NCBI RefSeq assembly: GCF_000026105.1
Contig: NC_008027.1
Location: 4,546,501-4,610,500, forward strand
Length of the DNA: 64,000 nt
Direction: 5' to 3'
Origin: Pseudomonas entomophila L48
GTDB lineage: Bacteria > Pseudomonadota > Gammaproteobacteria > Pseudomonadales > Pseudomonadaceae
Shown: positions 9,213 through 19,033 of the stretch, piece after piece
Numbering within the stretch: the first letter of the stretch is position 1
Layout: each line of letters starts with the position of its first letter
Notes under the pieces: model-generated
The model's input: only the letters and a program-made list of their open reading frames with translations
Databases searched by the model: none
Told to the model about the DNA's origin: nothing
Program-made: the position numbers and the translations under genes

Positions 9213-9767
9213 ATGAAATTCTGCAGCGCGTGCGGCCAGCCGGTCACCCAGCGAATCCCCGACGGCGACAGCCGCCCACGGTATGTCTGCGACCATTGCC
9301 AGACCATCCATTACCAGAACCCGAACATTGTCGCCGGGGTGCTGCCCACCTGGGGCAGCCAGGTGCTGCTGTGCCGCCGCGCCATCGAGCCGCGCCGAGG
9401 CTTCTGGACCTTGCCGGCCGGCTTCATGGAGAACGGCGAGACCCTCGACCAGGCCGCCCGTCGCGAAACCGTCGAGGAAGCCTGCGCCCGGGTCGGTGAA
9501 ACCCACCTGTACCAGCTGTTCGACCTGCCGCACATCAACCAGGTGCATGTGTTCTTCCGCGCCGAGCTGTCGGACCTCGACTTCGCCGTGGGTGTCGAGA
9601 GCCTGGAAGTGCGGTTGTTCGAGGAACATGAGATCCCGTGGGGCGAGCTGGCTTTCCGGACTGTCACACGCACACTAGAATGCTACTATCGCGACCGCAT
9701 CAGGCAGCTGTACCCGATAGGCCATGAATACCTGCCGCCGATGAACGTCTCGTCGTCCACCACCTAA
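9213..9767 (+). CDS. Nudix hydrolase with N-terminal zinc ribbon (NudC-like)
   Basis: The 184-residue protein begins MKFCSACGQPVTQ...YVCDHCQTIHYQNP, a CxxC...CxxC zinc ribbon, then the Nudix box GFMENGETLDQAARRETVEEA. It resembles the C-terminal half of NADH pyrophosphatase, but without the N-terminal NudC domain; these short forms are typical of Pseudomonas and the substrate is not known. It is divergent from the CoA pyrophosphatase gene. The gap to the next gene is 19 bases, suggesting an operon. Confidence 0.88.
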   Translation: MKFCSACGQPVTQRIPDGDSRPRYVCDHCQTIHYQNPNIVAGVLPTWGSQVLLCRRAIEPRRGFWTLPAGFMENGETLDQAARRETVEEACARVGETHLYQLFDLPHINQVHVFFRAELSDLDFAVGVESLEVRLFEEHEIPWGELAFRTVTRTLECYYRDRIRQLYPIGHEYLPPMNVSSSTT

Positions 9768-9786
9768 GTCTCAGGGATACGGTTTC

Positions 9787-10344
9787 ATGCGCTGGTTGCT
9801 TGCCCTCTTCTGCCTCAGTGTCGCCTCGGTGTCGCAGGCTGCCTTCACCGAAACCATCATTCGCAAGCCAGCCTCGACGCAGCAGCCGGCGTCTCTGGCC
9901 ATGGTTGCCCCGCAAGGGCCGCAGATCGACAAGGTGCTGGTGCTCAAGTCCGAGCGCCGCCTGCAGCTGATCAGCCGCGGCGAACCGCTCAAGACCTACC
10001 GCATCTCCCTGGGCAAGCAGCCCAAGGGCGCCAAGGAACGCGAGGGCGACAAGAAGACCCCCGAAGGCTTGTACTGGCTGGACTGGCGCAAGGTCAGCGA
10101 CCGCTACAACCTGGCCATGCACATCTCCTACCCGAACATCACCGACGCCGCCAAGGCCCGGCGTGACGGGGTGGCGGCCGGCAGCATGATCATGATCCAC
10201 GGCACGCCGATCAACGAGGAGTACCCGGAGTGGTACTTCCACACCCTCGACTGGACCGAAGGCTGCATCGCCATGCGCAACGACGACATGCGCGAGGTGT
10301 GGAGCATGGTCAAAGACGGCACCATGATCGAGATCCGCCCCTGA
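9787..10344 (+). CDS. L,D-transpeptidase family protein (YkuD domain)
   Basis: The 185-residue exported protein has a signal peptide (MRWLLALFCLSVASVSQAA). The YkuD domain starts near residue 45 (KVLVLKSERRLQLISRGEPL) and contains the catalytic set: His in MIMIHGTP and Cys in DWTEGCIAMR. It may crosslink peptidoglycan or attach lipoprotein in the periplasm, or cleave such links as in the YafK-like subgroup; the sequence does not settle which. It follows the Nudix gene by 19 bases. Confidence 0.9.
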   Translation: MRWLLALFCLSVASVSQAAFTETIIRKPASTQQPASLAMVAPQGPQIDKVLVLKSERRLQLISRGEPLKTYRISLGKQPKGAKEREGDKKTPEGLYWLDWRKVSDRYNLAMHISYPNITDAAKARRDGVAAGSMIMIHGTPINEEYPEWYFHTLDWTEGCIAMRNDDMREVWSMVKDGTMIEIRP

Positions 10345-10363
10345 GCCATCGAAGCACGCCTAC

Positions 10364-10440
10364 CCTGTAGGAGCCGGCTTTGCCGGCGAATGCGGTAGTG
10401 ATCCCACCGACGCAATCGCGGGTAAACCCGCCCCTACAGG
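10364..10440. repeat. REP pair
   Basis: Left arm CCTGTAGGAGCCGGCTTTGC starts at 10364; the right arm ends CGCCCCTACAGG at 10440. The two arms have different inner stems (GCCGGC...GCCGGC and GCGGGTAAACCCGC). It separates convergent L,D-transpeptidase and gspN genes. Confidence 0.8.
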
Positions 10441-10477
10441 TATCGCGCGCGCCTCAAGATCTATTGCGACGCTGTCC

Positions 10478-11137
10478 CTACCAGCGGATTTCCCGCTGTC
10501 CTTGCAGCGCCTCGGCACCCAACCACTGCCCCCCACGCAACACGGGTGTCAGCGCCGCGTTGGGCTGCACCTCGACACTCACCTGAGCCCGCCGCGCCAG
10601 CAGATCGCCGCTCACCGCCAGGCGATGCTGCCCGTCCTGTGCCAAATATCCTGACACCTGCCACCCATCCGCGCAGCTCATCTCGATACCGCCCTGCCCC
10701 AGCCCCAGCGACCAAGGCTCGACCAGCGCCAGGTCATTCACCTCGAGCCGCCCCTGTGCCTCGCGGCACCGCCCGCCACTCCCCCGCATATGCAGCACGC
10801 CTTGCCAGAGCCCGGCCAGGCGATACCCCTGGGCGACACTGGATTGAGCGCTCAGTGCTTCGACTTCGGCTTGCCAGAGCCAAGGCCAGCCACTGGCATG
10901 CAACCGCCACCCCTGCCCCTGGAACCCCATCCATACCTGCACGTCCCGGCGCCACGGTCGCAGCTCCCAGCGCAAGGGGCCAACCGCCCCCAGGCGCATC
11001 GCCTGCCCTTGCCACAGGCTGCCCATCACGCCCTCTGCCGGCAGCCCGCTCATCCATGCCAGCCAAGGCGCAGGCAGCTCGACCAGCAGGCTCAGGCAGA
11101 ACACCACCCCCAACCAAACACCCAAACGCCGGCTCAA
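10478..11137 (-). CDS. gspN: Type II secretion system protein N
   Basis: The last gene of the T2SS cluster encodes about 219 residues: one N-terminal membrane segment (LGVWLGVVFCLSLLVELP) then a periplasmic part with LPAEGVMGSLWQGQAMRLG, the usual GspN pattern. GspN is an optional inner-membrane T2SS part of unclear role. I place the start at TTG (11137), because TTGA overlaps the gspM stop and the membrane helix follows at once; the longer frame to 11191 runs inside gspM. It is not found in the classical P. aeruginosa Xcp cluster. Confidence 0.75.
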   Translation of the reverse strand: MSRRLGVWLGVVFCLSLLVELPAPWLAWMSGLPAEGVMGSLWQGQAMRLGAVGPLRWELRPWRRDVQVWMGFQGQGWRLHASGWPWLWQAEVEALSAQSSVAQGYRLAGLWQGVLHMRGSGGRCREAQGRLEVNDLALVEPWSLGLGQGGIEMSCADGWQVSGYLAQDGQHRLAVSGDLLARRAQVSVEVQPNAALTPVLRGGQWLGAEALQGQREIRW

Positions 11138-11520
11138 GGCTGCACCTGCACATCGAAGCGCAGCCCGTCGCCCTCTCGTGACAACCCCCACTGCACCAAC
11201 CGCGCGCCCTCCGTGCGAAGTGCCTGCAACCAGTCCAGCAGGGACTGGGCATCGCCGACCTTGCCCCGCACCTGCCAGCCTTCATCCTGCGCCTGCACTT
11301 CAAGCAACTCGACACGCCGGGCCTGAGCCGACTGGCGCAGGCGCTCAAGGCTCAAGGTCGGCCCGGTTCGCATCCCGACCGCCGACTCGGCCAAGGCGCG
11401 CCATTGCGCCAGCTCCCGCCAATAGCCGAGCCCTTCACGAAGCACCAGGAAGCACGCCAGCAACGCAATCAGCAGCCAGGCCAGCAGCATCCGCCGTCGC
11501 TGCCACCACTCGCGGCTCAT
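11134..11520 (-). CDS. gspM: Type II secretion system protein M
   Basis: A 128-residue protein with one N-terminal membrane helix (RRMLLAWLLIALLACFLVL) and a ferredoxin-like periplasmic domain containing VRGKVGDAQSLLDWLQAL. GspM pairs with GspL in the inner-membrane assembly platform. The ATG at 11520 overlaps the gspL stop (ATGA). It is shorter than many GspM proteins (about 160) because the cytoplasmic tail and coiled coil are short. Confidence 0.82.
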   Translation of the reverse strand: MSREWWQRRRMLLAWLLIALLACFLVLREGLGYWRELAQWRALAESAVGMRTGPTLSLERLRQSAQARRVELLEVQAQDEGWQVRGKVGDAQSLLDWLQALRTEGARLVQWGLSREGDGLRFDVQVQP

Positions 11521-12593
11521 GAGGCCTCCTCCAGGTCGAACACCACCTGCCGTGCTCCCTGTTCGATCTGCACCTTGCCCCCCACGGCCGCCGCCATCTC
11601 TTGCCAAGGAGGCGTCGCACCATCCCCCTCCAATGCCAACCGCCAATGCCGACCATCGAAACGCACAGCCTGCAACCGCCAGCCTGGGTTCGCCTCCAGC
11701 CAAGCCTGCAATTGCGCCTGCAACCCCTCCAGCTGGCGCAGGCGCAGTTGTTCTTCGCCGTGACTGTCACGCAAGCGCTTGAGCGCCTGGGCCGCCTGGC
11801 GTGGCGTGGCCTGCGGGCCGGTCACGGCCAGCACTTGCTCACGGTAGACCTGCGCCTGGCGCCACTGCTGGGCCAGCCAGAGGCCACCCCAACTGACGGC
11901 CAAGGCCATGCAGGCAAGGGCGAGCCGCCGCTGCGCTGGCTCCAGCCGAGGGTACTGGCGTGGGCTTCGCGCCTCGAACAAGCCAGGCAGGCCCTCCAAG
12001 GGCGCCAGCTCCTTGGGCCAGTCACCTTCGACGGGGGCCCGCGCACCTGCCGGCCAAACCATGGCGGGCACCTGGCCGAGTGACTCGGGCCAGGCCAGCC
12101 AATGGACACGCCCCTCGGCGCCCTTTCCAAGCTGCAACAGCCTTTCGCCTCGACGCCATTGCAAACATTCGTCCGCTTCAGGTTCGGGCAGCAACTGAAA
12201 CTCCCCCCAACATCGCTCCACGGACAACGCCCATTCGACGCACTGGGCACGCCATTGAGCCAACCGCTGCCGGGCCACCACCAGCAGCCGCAGTTGGCCC
12301 GGAGGCCGGCCGATGCAGGCACAATCAACTTCATCCACCCCTTGCAACAGCCGGTCCTCCAGCAACAGCGGCCACTCTTCGCGCTTGAGCCCAGGCGGCG
12401 CGGCCAGCTGGAAGTGGCTGCAATGTTCACCCGGAACAATCAGGGCAACCCGCGCCGACAGGCCCGCAGGCGGCATGCCCTGCCCCTGACGGGTGGCCAC
12501 GCCCTGCTCCACCAGCGCCCAGTCCCACACCGGGCCCGGACGCAGCAACAGCCACGGCCGCAGCGGCGTACGGCGCCGCCACTCAAGTTTCAC
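11517..12593 (-). CDS. gspL: Type II secretion system protein L
   Basis: The 358-residue protein has a cytoplasmic actin-like part (about 1-210), one membrane segment near residue 225 (RRLALACMALAVSWGGLWLA) and a C-terminal periplasmic domain. GspL couples the GspE ATPase to the platform. Its ATG overlaps the gspJ stop with no gene between, so the usual gspK is absent here. Confidence 0.85.
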   Translation of the reverse strand: MKLEWRRRTPLRPWLLLRPGPVWDWALVEQGVATRQGQGMPPAGLSARVALIVPGEHCSHFQLAAPPGLKREEWPLLLEDRLLQGVDEVDCACIGRPPGQLRLLVVARQRLAQWRAQCVEWALSVERCWGEFQLLPEPEADECLQWRRGERLLQLGKGAEGRVHWLAWPESLGQVPAMVWPAGARAPVEGDWPKELAPLEGLPGLFEARSPRQYPRLEPAQRRLALACMALAVSWGGLWLAQQWRQAQVYREQVLAVTGPQATPRQAAQALKRLRDSHGEEQLRLRQLEGLQAQLQAWLEANPGWRLQAVRFDGRHWRLALEGDGATPPWQEMAAAVGGKVQIEQGARQVVFDLEEAS

Positions 12594-13180
12594 GAGCGCC
12601 CCCAGGGCAGCACGAAGGTACAGGCATAGGGTGCTCCATCACGCACGAACTCCAGGCGTACACCCCGTCCGGGATGTGTCGGTTGATCGGAAGGCCAGGC
12701 CAGCCACTGGCCGGACTGGTGGTAAAGCAGGCTCATCGCGCTGACCCGCTCCAACCGTTCGCGCAACACCCACTGCGGGCTCGCGGCGGCATACAGGTCA
12801 GCGGAGGTTTCCACCAGCAACTGCTGCTCACGCGCCTCGAAGCGCAGGCGCTGACGTTGCAGCCGCGAACCGCCTTCGGCCTGCGGCCACGCCGCGGCGG
12901 CCACCCAAAGCAGTTGCTGGCGGTCGGGCTGCCAGTCCAGCCAGCGCACCGGCAAGGGCAGGCGTTGTTCATACACACGGCGCAGCACCGGGCTGTCGAA
13001 GCGCCGCTCCAACGCCAGGCAGAAGTCCACGACCTGGGTTTCCCGCTGCGGCTGATCGAGCCGCTCACGCACCCTCAGCCAGCCATTGACCAGCGCGGCC
13101 AGCAGCAGCCCAAGCAAGGCAGTCAACGCCAGGGCCACCATCAGTTCGATCAGGGTCATGCCTGTCTGCCTGCGCTTCAT
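12590..13180 (-). CDS. gspJ: Type II secretion minor pseudopilin J
   Basis: The 196-residue protein begins MKRRQTGMTLIELMVALALT, a prepilin-type leader with cleavage after Gly and Glu at +5, then a long soluble domain with LRERLERVSAMSLLYH and a C-terminal GVRLEFVRDG. The position after gspI and the length fit GspJ, part of the tip of the pseudopilus. It overlaps gspI and gspL by 4 bases each. Confidence 0.82.
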   Translation of the reverse strand: MKRRQTGMTLIELMVALALTALLGLLLAALVNGWLRVRERLDQPQRETQVVDFCLALERRFDSPVLRRVYEQRLPLPVRWLDWQPDRQQLLWVAAAAWPQAEGGSRLQRQRLRFEAREQQLLVETSADLYAAASPQWVLRERLERVSAMSLLYHQSGQWLAWPSDQPTHPGRGVRLEFVRDGAPYACTFVLPWGRS

Positions 13181-13545
13181 GGACGCTCCAGGAACACCGT
13201 GTATTGCCCCAGCGGCAGACGCTGGTCGCGGTCGGCAAACAGCAGAAGCTCGCCGCGGCGCAGGTCACGCACGCCCGTGCGCCGCAACTGCAAGTGCCAA
13301 TGGCAAACCTGCGCGCCCTGGGTCAGCTCGCCAGTGTCATGATTGGTCGCCGGCCAGTACTGCTCGACCACGAACCGCGCCTGCAACTCACGGGCGCAAA
13401 GCACACCCAGGCGATGCTGCTGCACCGTGTCCTGCACCGCCAGGCGCTGACGCAGGACCTGACTGGTGATCACCGCCAACACGGCGGCAATCGCCAGCGC
13501 GACGCTTACTTCAAGCAGCGTAAAACCCTGCTCCCTGTGCTTCAT
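13177..13545 (-). CDS. gspI: Type II secretion minor pseudopilin I
   Basis: The 122-residue prepilin-like protein has the leader and helix QGFTLLEVSVALAIAAVLAV, with processing at G|FTLLE expected by the PilD peptidase encoded elsewhere. The family core ARELQARFVVEQYWP is typical of GspI. GspI nucleates the pseudopilus tip with J and K. It overlaps both neighbours by 4 bases. Confidence 0.85.
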   Translation of the reverse strand: MKHREQGFTLLEVSVALAIAAVLAVITSQVLRQRLAVQDTVQQHRLGVLCARELQARFVVEQYWPATNHDTGELTQGAQVCHWHLQLRRTGVRDLRRGELLLFADRDQRLPLGQYTVFLERP

Positions 13546-13979
13546 TGGGCGCGGCTCACCTGCAAGCGGCCATCACGCCCCCAGTGCCAGCCCAGGCTGC
13601 CTTGCGCCCAGTACCAGCGCACACTGCCGGGCCGGGCCCAACCGTCGGGGGTGAATACCAGCACCGGCGCCGGGCTGCTCGGCCAGTCTGGACGCAGGCC
13701 CTTTGGCCACGCGCCCAGGGCCACCGGCTCGACCACCCAGCGTCCACGCTCCTGGCGCACGAACTCCGGACGCTGGCCGCTCCAGCGCAGGCCACGCAAC
13801 TGCCCGGCATGACGCGCCAGGTCGCCCTGGGCCACGGTGGCAGTCGCCAAACGCTCCAGCGCCTGATCGACACCGCCGTTGCCGCTGTCGAGCCAGGCCA
13901 CGGCCAGGCTGGTCATCAACCCGGCGATGGCCAGCACCACCAGCAGCTCGAGCAGACTGAAACCACCCTGGCGACGCAT
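13542..13979 (-). CDS. gspH: Type II secretion minor pseudopilin H
   Basis: The 145-residue prepilin-like protein starts MRRQGGFSLLELLVVLAIAG, a type III leader peptide (G|FSLLE), followed by a soluble domain. GspH links the GspG filament to the I-J-K tip. The ATG at 13979 is chosen because it is followed directly by the leader; the open frame upstream lies in gspG. It starts 1 base after the gspG stop. Confidence 0.85.
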   Translation of the reverse strand: MRRQGGFSLLELLVVLAIAGLMTSLAVAWLDSGNGGVDQALERLATATVAQGDLARHAGQLRGLRWSGQRPEFVRQERGRWVVEPVALGAWPKGLRPDWPSSPAPVLVFTPDGWARPGSVRWYWAQGSLGWHWGRDGRLQVSRAQ

Positions 13980-13980
13980 G

Positions 13981-14415
13981 TCACAACGCCCAGTTGCCCA
14001 GGTCGGCATCCAGCCCTTCGCCACCGGGCACACCATCGGCGCCCAGCGAATACACATCGACCCGGCCATGCTCACCAGGCATGCGGTACTGGTACGGCGT
14101 GCCCCACGGATCTTCCGGCAGGCGGCGGATATAGCCATCGCTGCGCCAGCTGCGTGGCAGCGGTTCCTGGGTCGGTTTCTTCGCCAGCGCGGCCAGGCCC
14201 TGCTCGTTGCTGGGGAAGCGCAGGTTGTCCAGGCGGTACATGTCCAGCGCCTGCTCCAGGGTGGCCAGGTCGGCCATCACCTTCTGCTTCATCGCCTTGT
14301 CCTGGTTGCCCAGCACACTGGGCGCAACCACGGCGATCAGCAGGCCGATGATGAAGATCACCACCATGATTTCCATCAGGGTGAAGCCACCCTGGCGCTT
14401 GTGTCGTTGCTGCAT
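13981..14415 (-). CDS. gspG: Type II secretion major pseudopilin G
   Basis: The 144-residue protein has a short leader and helix GGFTLMEIMVVIFIIGLLIA, then the GspG core LATLEQALDMYRLDNLRFPS and the calcium-site loop region DPWGTPYQY...VYSLGADG. It is the main subunit of the periplasmic pseudopilus. The ATG at 14415 has AAGGAG eight bases upstream; an in-frame ATG at 14433 has none and would add six residues. Confidence 0.95.
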   Translation of the reverse strand: MQQRHKRQGGFTLMEIMVVIFIIGLLIAVVAPSVLGNQDKAMKQKVMADLATLEQALDMYRLDNLRFPSNEQGLAALAKKPTQEPLPRSWRSDGYIRRLPEDPWGTPYQYRMPGEHGRVDVYSLGADGVPGGEGLDADLGNWAL

Positions 14416-14429
14416 CGAAGTTCTCCTTG

Positions 14430-15632
14430 TCACAGTTGCAATCCCTGGTTGAGCTGCATGATCGGCAGCAACACCGCCAGCACGATGAACAGCACCACGC
14501 CACCCATCACCAGAATCATCAGCGGTTCGAACAGCGCCATCGCGGTGTCCACCTGGCGGGCGAAGCCGCGCTCCTGGTCATCGGCCACCCGTTCGAGCAT
14601 GTCGGCCAGGGTGCCACTGGCCTCGCCGCTGCCAACCATGTTCACCAGCAACGGCGGAAACTGGCCTGCGCCGTCCAGCGCCCGGTGCAGGCTGGTGCCG
14701 CCCTGCACCTGCAGGCGCACCTGCTCCATCGCCACGCGGATACGCCGGTTGCCGACCGTCTCGGTGGCCACCTGCAACGCCTCGAGCAAGGCCACGCCGC
14801 TGCCGCAGAGGATCGCCAGGCTGCGCGCCAGCCGGGCGCTCTCCAGCACCTGCAGTACCTGGCCGATGCGCGGCAGGCGCAGCAGCAGGTCGTCGCGGCG
14901 CAGGCACCAGTGGGGCTTGCGCAGCAGCACGCCTGCGAACAGCGTCAGCATGAGCGCCAGCAGCAACAGGTATGGCCCGGCATGGACCAGCCCCTGGCTG
15001 AGGCCGATCAGCAACGAAGTAATGAAGGGCAGGCTCTGCCCGGAATGGGCGAATTGTTCGGTGAGCTTGGGCACCACGAAGGTCATCAGGCCGACCACCA
15101 CCGCCAGCGACACGCCCATCAGCACCGCCGGGTAGATCAACGCGGTGCGCGCCTTGTGCCGCTGGCGTTGCACCTGCTCGAGGTGATCGGCCAGGCGCGC
15201 CAGCACCTGGCCCAGGCGCCCCGAGCGCTCGCCGGCCTCGACCAACGCGCAATACAGGCCGGTGAAGGGCTGCCCCTGGCGCGCCAGGCTGCGGGCCAGG
15301 CCGAGGCCTTCGGCGAGGGAGCCGCGCAAGGCCACCAGCACGGCGTGCAGGGCCGGCTGGCGCAGCTGCCGTTCCAGGGTGGCCAGGGCGTCGACCAAGG
15401 GAATGCCGGCGCCGACCAGGGTTGCCAGCTGGCGGGTCAGCTCGCACAGCTGGGCACGGCTCAAACGCTGGCGCCGTGGCTGGGCCTGGCCGGCTTCATG
15501 GCGCTGCAGGTGCCGGGCGAACAACCCCCGCTCGCGCAGCAACTGGCGCGCATGGCGCTCGCTGTCGGCCTGCACGCTGGCCTTGTGCGCCTTGCCGGCG
15601 AGGTCCACGGCCTGGTAGCGATAAGTCGGCAT
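14430..15632 (-). CDS. gspF: Type II secretion inner-membrane platform protein F
   Basis: The 400-residue protein carries the duplicated GspF domain: RAQLCELTRQLATLVGAGIP with GERSGRLGQVLARLADHLEQ in the first half, and LARSLAILCGSGVALLEAL with VGSGEASGTLADMLERVADD in the second, and three membrane segments. It forms the platform core that couples GspE to pseudopilus assembly. It starts 3 bases after gspE. Confidence 0.95.
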   Translation of the reverse strand: MPTYRYQAVDLAGKAHKASVQADSERHARQLLRERGLFARHLQRHEAGQAQPRRQRLSRAQLCELTRQLATLVGAGIPLVDALATLERQLRQPALHAVLVALRGSLAEGLGLARSLARQGQPFTGLYCALVEAGERSGRLGQVLARLADHLEQVQRQRHKARTALIYPAVLMGVSLAVVVGLMTFVVPKLTEQFAHSGQSLPFITSLLIGLSQGLVHAGPYLLLLALMLTLFAGVLLRKPHWCLRRDDLLLRLPRIGQVLQVLESARLARSLAILCGSGVALLEALQVATETVGNRRIRVAMEQVRLQVQGGTSLHRALDGAGQFPPLLVNMVGSGEASGTLADMLERVADDQERGFARQVDTAMALFEPLMILVMGGVVLFIVLAVLLPIMQLNQGLQL

Positions 15633-15635
15633 AGG

Positions 15636-17075
15636 TCAGCCCTGCACCACGCGCAACACTTCGGCGAGGCTGGTCTGGCCCTGCGCCAGGCAGTCGGCGG
15701 CCATCGCCACCAGGCTCTGCCGGCGACCCTCCAGGTAAGCCTGCATGGCCAGTTCACTCTGGCCGTCGTAGAGCAATGCCACCAGCCCGTCGTCCAGCTC
15801 GATGAATTCGTACAACCCCAGGCGCCCGACATAGCCGTTGCCCTGGCAACGCTCGCAGCCCAGCGGGTGGTAGGTTTCGGTCAGTTGCGGCCACAGCTCG
15901 CGCTCCGCGCTGTGCAGCGGCCGCGCCACCGCGCAGGTGCACAGCCGCCGCACCAGGCGCTGGGCCAGCACACCGCGCAAGCACGAGGCAATCAGAAACG
16001 GCTCGACGCCCATGTCGCGCAGGCGGGTCACTGCGCCCACGGCACTGTTGGTGTGCAGCGTCGACAGCACCAGGTGCCCGGTGAGGCTGGCCTGCACGGC
16101 GATCTGCGCGGTTTCCTGGTCGCGAATCTCACCCAGCATGATCACGTCCGGGTCCTGACGGAGAATGGCCCGCAGACCGCTGGCGAAGGTCAGCCCGGCC
16201 CGTGGGTTGATGGCGGTCTGGCCGATGCCGGCGATGGCGTACTCAACAGGGTCTTCGACGGTGAGGATATTGCGGCTGCCGTCGTTCAGGCTGTTGAGGC
16301 TGGCATACAGGGTGGTGGTCTTGCCCGAGCCGGTGGGGCCGGTGGACAGTACGATGCCGTTGGGCCGCGCCAGGCAGCTGCGCAGGCCGCGCAACACGGC
16401 GGCGGGCATGCCCAGGTTGTCCAGCGCCAGCAGGCTGGCCTGCTTGTCGAGCACCCGCATCACCACCCGTTCGCCGTGGATGCCGGGCAGGGTCGAGACA
16501 CGCACGTCCACCTCGCGCCCGGCGGCGCGCAGGGTGATGCGGCCGTCCTGGGGCTGGCGCTTTTCGGCGATGTCCAAACGGGCCATCACCTTGATTCGCG
16601 ACACCAGCATCGCCGACAGCGCCCGTGGCGGGCGCAGTACTTCGCGCAGGTGACCGTCGACCCGCAGGCGCACCACCAGGCTCTGCTCGAAGGTTTCGAT
16701 ATGGATATCCGAGGCGCGCAGGCGCAGGGCCTGGCCGAACAGGCCGTTGATCAGGCGGATCACCGGCGCTTCGTCGTCGCTTTCCAGCAAGTCCTCGATA
16801 CGCGGCATCTCGCTCATCAGGCTGTCGAGGTCGACCTGTTCGCCGATGCCTTCGATCAACGCCTCGGTCGCCGCCTCGCCGGCCTGGTAGAGCTGGCCGA
16901 GACGCTCGTCGAACTGAGCGTCGTCAAGGTGTTCCAGCGCACTTGGCTGGCCATGGACCCGCAACAGCTCCTGGAGCTGGTCGCTGTCGGCGTCGCTGCG
17001 CAGCCACAACTGCCAGCCGCCTTCGGCAGGCGCCATGGCCAGGCCTGTCTGGCGCGCCAGGCGATAAGGCAGCAT
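15636..17075 (-). CDS. gspE: Type II secretion ATPase E
   Basis: The 479-residue cytoplasmic ATPase has Walker [20 protein letters not shown] near residue 247, an Asp box [10 protein letters not shown], Walker [15 protein letters not shown] and a His box [14 protein letters not shown]. The zinc-binding loop is RRLCTCAV...[13 protein letters not shown]: the first pair is CxC, where relatives have CxxC. The start is ATG 17075, overlapping the gspD stop as TGATG; a GTG at 17078 is an alternative one codon earlier. Confidence 0.94.
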   Translation of the reverse strand: MLPYRLARQTGLAMAPAEGGWQLWLRSDADSDQLQELLRVHGQPSALEHLDDAQFDERLGQLYQAGEAATEALIEGIGEQVDLDSLMSEMPRIEDLLESDDEAPVIRLINGLFGQALRLRASDIHIETFEQSLVVRLRVDGHLREVLRPPRALSAMLVSRIKVMARLDIAEKRQPQDGRITLRAAGREVDVRVSTLPGIHGERVVMRVLDKQASLLALDNLGMPAAVLRGLRSCLARPNGIVLSTGPTGSGKTTTLYASLNSLNDGSRNILTVEDPVEYAIAGIGQTAINPRAGLTFASGLRAILRQDPDVIMLGEIRDQETAQIAVQASLTGHLVLSTLHTNSAVGAVTRLRDMGVEPFLIASCLRGVLAQRLVRRLCTCAVARPLHSAERELWPQLTETYHPLGCERCQGNGYVGRLGLYEFIELDDGLVALLYDGQSELAMQAYLEGRRQSLVAMAADCLAQGQTSLAEVLRVVQG

Positions 17076-19033
17076 CACCAGTCACCGCCGTCGAGCCGCG
17101 CGCGGCTGGCCGGGAACGCCTGCAGCAACGGCATGCCTTCGGCCAGCGCCGGCAGCTTGAGCGATGTGCCCTGTTGCAAGCTTTGGTATTTCTGCTGGCT
17201 GAGCCCGGCCAGGCTCTCGCCATCGCGCAGGATGCGTGGGCGGATGAACACCATCAGGTTCTGCTTGGTGCCCTTGCTGGCGTCGGAACGGAACAGCCGG
17301 CCCAGGCCGGGAATATCGCCGAGCAGCGGCACGCGCTGGTTGCTGGTGCTGCGCTCGTCACTGATCAACCCGCCGAGGATCACCAGGCCGTTGTCCTCGA
17401 CCATGACCTTGGTCTTGATCTCGCGTTTGTTGGTGATCACATCGCTGGCAGCGCGAGACTCGGCGATCGACGACACTTCCTGGACGATGTCCAGGCGCAC
17501 GCTGTTGTCGACGTTGACCTGCGGCTTGATGCGCAGCTTCACCCCCACTTCCTTGCGCTCGATGGTCTGGTAGGGGTTGGCGTTGTTCTGGGTGACGGAG
17601 CCGGTGACGAAGGGCACTTCCTGGCCCACCAGGATCGACGCCTCGGCGTTGTCGAGGGTCAGCAGGGTCGGGGTGGACAACAGGTTGAAGCCGCTGTTGC
17701 CCTTGAGCGCGTTGACCAGCATGGCGAAGTTGAAGCCACCGCCGAAATGGCCGAAGCCGGCCGTGGCGCCGGTGGTCGCCGACAGCAGCTTGCCAAGCTT
17801 TGCGTTGTCGCCACTGCTGGCCGCACCCGCGATGCTGGCGATGTTCACCCCGTTGCTGCCGAAGTTGACGATGCCCGCGCCGAATTTTTCGTCGGCGAAC
17901 AGCCATTGCACACCCAGCTCCTGGGCGCTGCTGTCGGACACTTCGGCGATGATCGCCTCGACCACCACCTGCGCCCGGCGGATATCCAACTGTTCGACGA
18001 TGCTACGGTAGGCGGCCAGCTCGCTGTCGGGGCCGACCATGACCACGGCATTGGTGCCCTCTTCATATTCGAGGCGGATGCCGGAATCGCTGGCCGCCTG
18101 CAACGGCTTGTCCTTGCCATCGCCCTCGCCGCCTTCGGCCGGCACCGCGCCCGACTGGCTCAGCCCACGCAGCACCTTGACCACTTCGGCGGCATTGGCG
18201 TGGCGCAGGTACATCACCTGGGTGTTGCTGCTGTGCAGGTTTTCACTTGGCCGGTCCAACTGGGCGAGCAAGGCGCGCACGCGCTCGCGGCTGTCGGCGC
18301 TGCCGCGTACCAGCAGCGCGTTGCTGCGCGGGTCGGCGACCACCTGGGCGCCATCGGCGCCCTGCTCGCGGGCCAACAGTCGGGTCACCAGCCCCGCCGT
18401 GTCGGCGGCGCTGGCATGCTTGAGCGGCATCACCTGCAACGGCTCGTCACTGACCTGGTCGAGCTGGCGCAGCAGGCTGTCGATACGTTCGAGGTTGCTG
18501 CGCCAGTCGGTGACCACCAGCAGGTTGGCGGCCGGGTATGGCGTGATCACCCCGACCCGCGGGTCGATCAGCGGCTTGAGGATATTAAGCATCTGTTCGC
18601 TGGCAGCGTTACGCACATTGAACACCCGAGTGGCCACGCCATCGCTGCCTTCGGACTTCTTGCCCGGCCGTTCCACCGGCACCGGCTCCAGGCGCGCGGC
18701 CTGGTCGGGGACGATCTTCACGCTGCCGTTGGGCAGGTCCACCGTGGCAAAACCCTGGGCGCGCAGCTGGGCCAGGAAGATGTCGTAGATGGCGTCGGCA
18801 TCATGGCGATCGACCGTGCGCACGGTGACCTTGCCCTGCACCCGCGGGTCGACGATGAAGGTGGTGCCGGTGATGCGCGACACGCTGTCGATGAACTCGC
18901 CCAGCTCGGTGTCGACGAAATTCACCTCATACAGCGGCGTGCCGTCGTCGGCGAACACTTCCGGCTCCTCGGCCCAGGCCAGGGACAGGCACAGGGTCAG
19001 CAACCCAGCCACGCAGTACCGTGTGATCATCAT
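17075..19033 (-). CDS. gspD: Type II secretion outer-membrane secretin D
   Basis: The 652-residue secretin has a signal peptide ([21 protein letters not shown]), the N0 domain ([20 protein letters not shown]), three N1-N3 repeats ([58 protein letters not shown]) and the secretin core with VPFVTGS and [12 protein letters not shown]. It forms the outer-membrane channel. No GspS pilotin gene is present. The gspC stop lies next to its start. Confidence 0.95.
   Translation of the reverse strand: MMITRYCVAGLLTLCLSLAWAEEPEVFADDGTPLYEVNFVDTELGEFIDSVSRITGTTFIVDPRVQGKVTVRTVDRHDADAIYDIFLAQLRAQGFATVDLPNGSVKIVPDQAARLEPVPVERPGKKSEGSDGVATRVFNVRNAASEQMLNILKPLIDPRVGVITPYPAANLLVVTDWRSNLERIDSLLRQLDQVSDEPLQVMPLKHASAADTAGLVTRLLAREQGADGAQVVADPRSNALLVRGSADSRERVRALLAQLDRPSENLHSSNTQVMYLRHANAAEVVKVLRGLSQSGAVPAEGGEGDGKDKPLQAASDSGIRLEYEEGTNAVVMVGPDSELAAYRSIVEQLDIRRAQVVVEAIIAEVSDSSAQELGVQWLFADEKFGAGIVNFGSNGVNIASIAGAASSGDNAKLGKLLSATTGATAGFGHFGGGFNFAMLVNALKGNSGFNLLSTPTLLTLDNAEASILVGQEVPFVTGSVTQNNANPYQTIERKEVGVKLRIKPQVNVDNSVRLDIVQEVSSIAESRAASDVITNKREIKTKVMVEDNGLVILGGLISDERSTSNQRVPLLGDIPGLGRLFRSDASKGTKQNLMVFIRPRILRDGESLAGLSQQKYQSLQQGTSLKLPALAEGMPLLQAFPASRARLDGGDW

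Noticed and set aside
14427..17573. 1048-residue open frame on the plus strand
   Set aside because: It is antisense to gspF and gspE and rich in Gln/His/Ala, the usual shadow of GC-rich coding sequence; the minus-strand genes have full family motifs.
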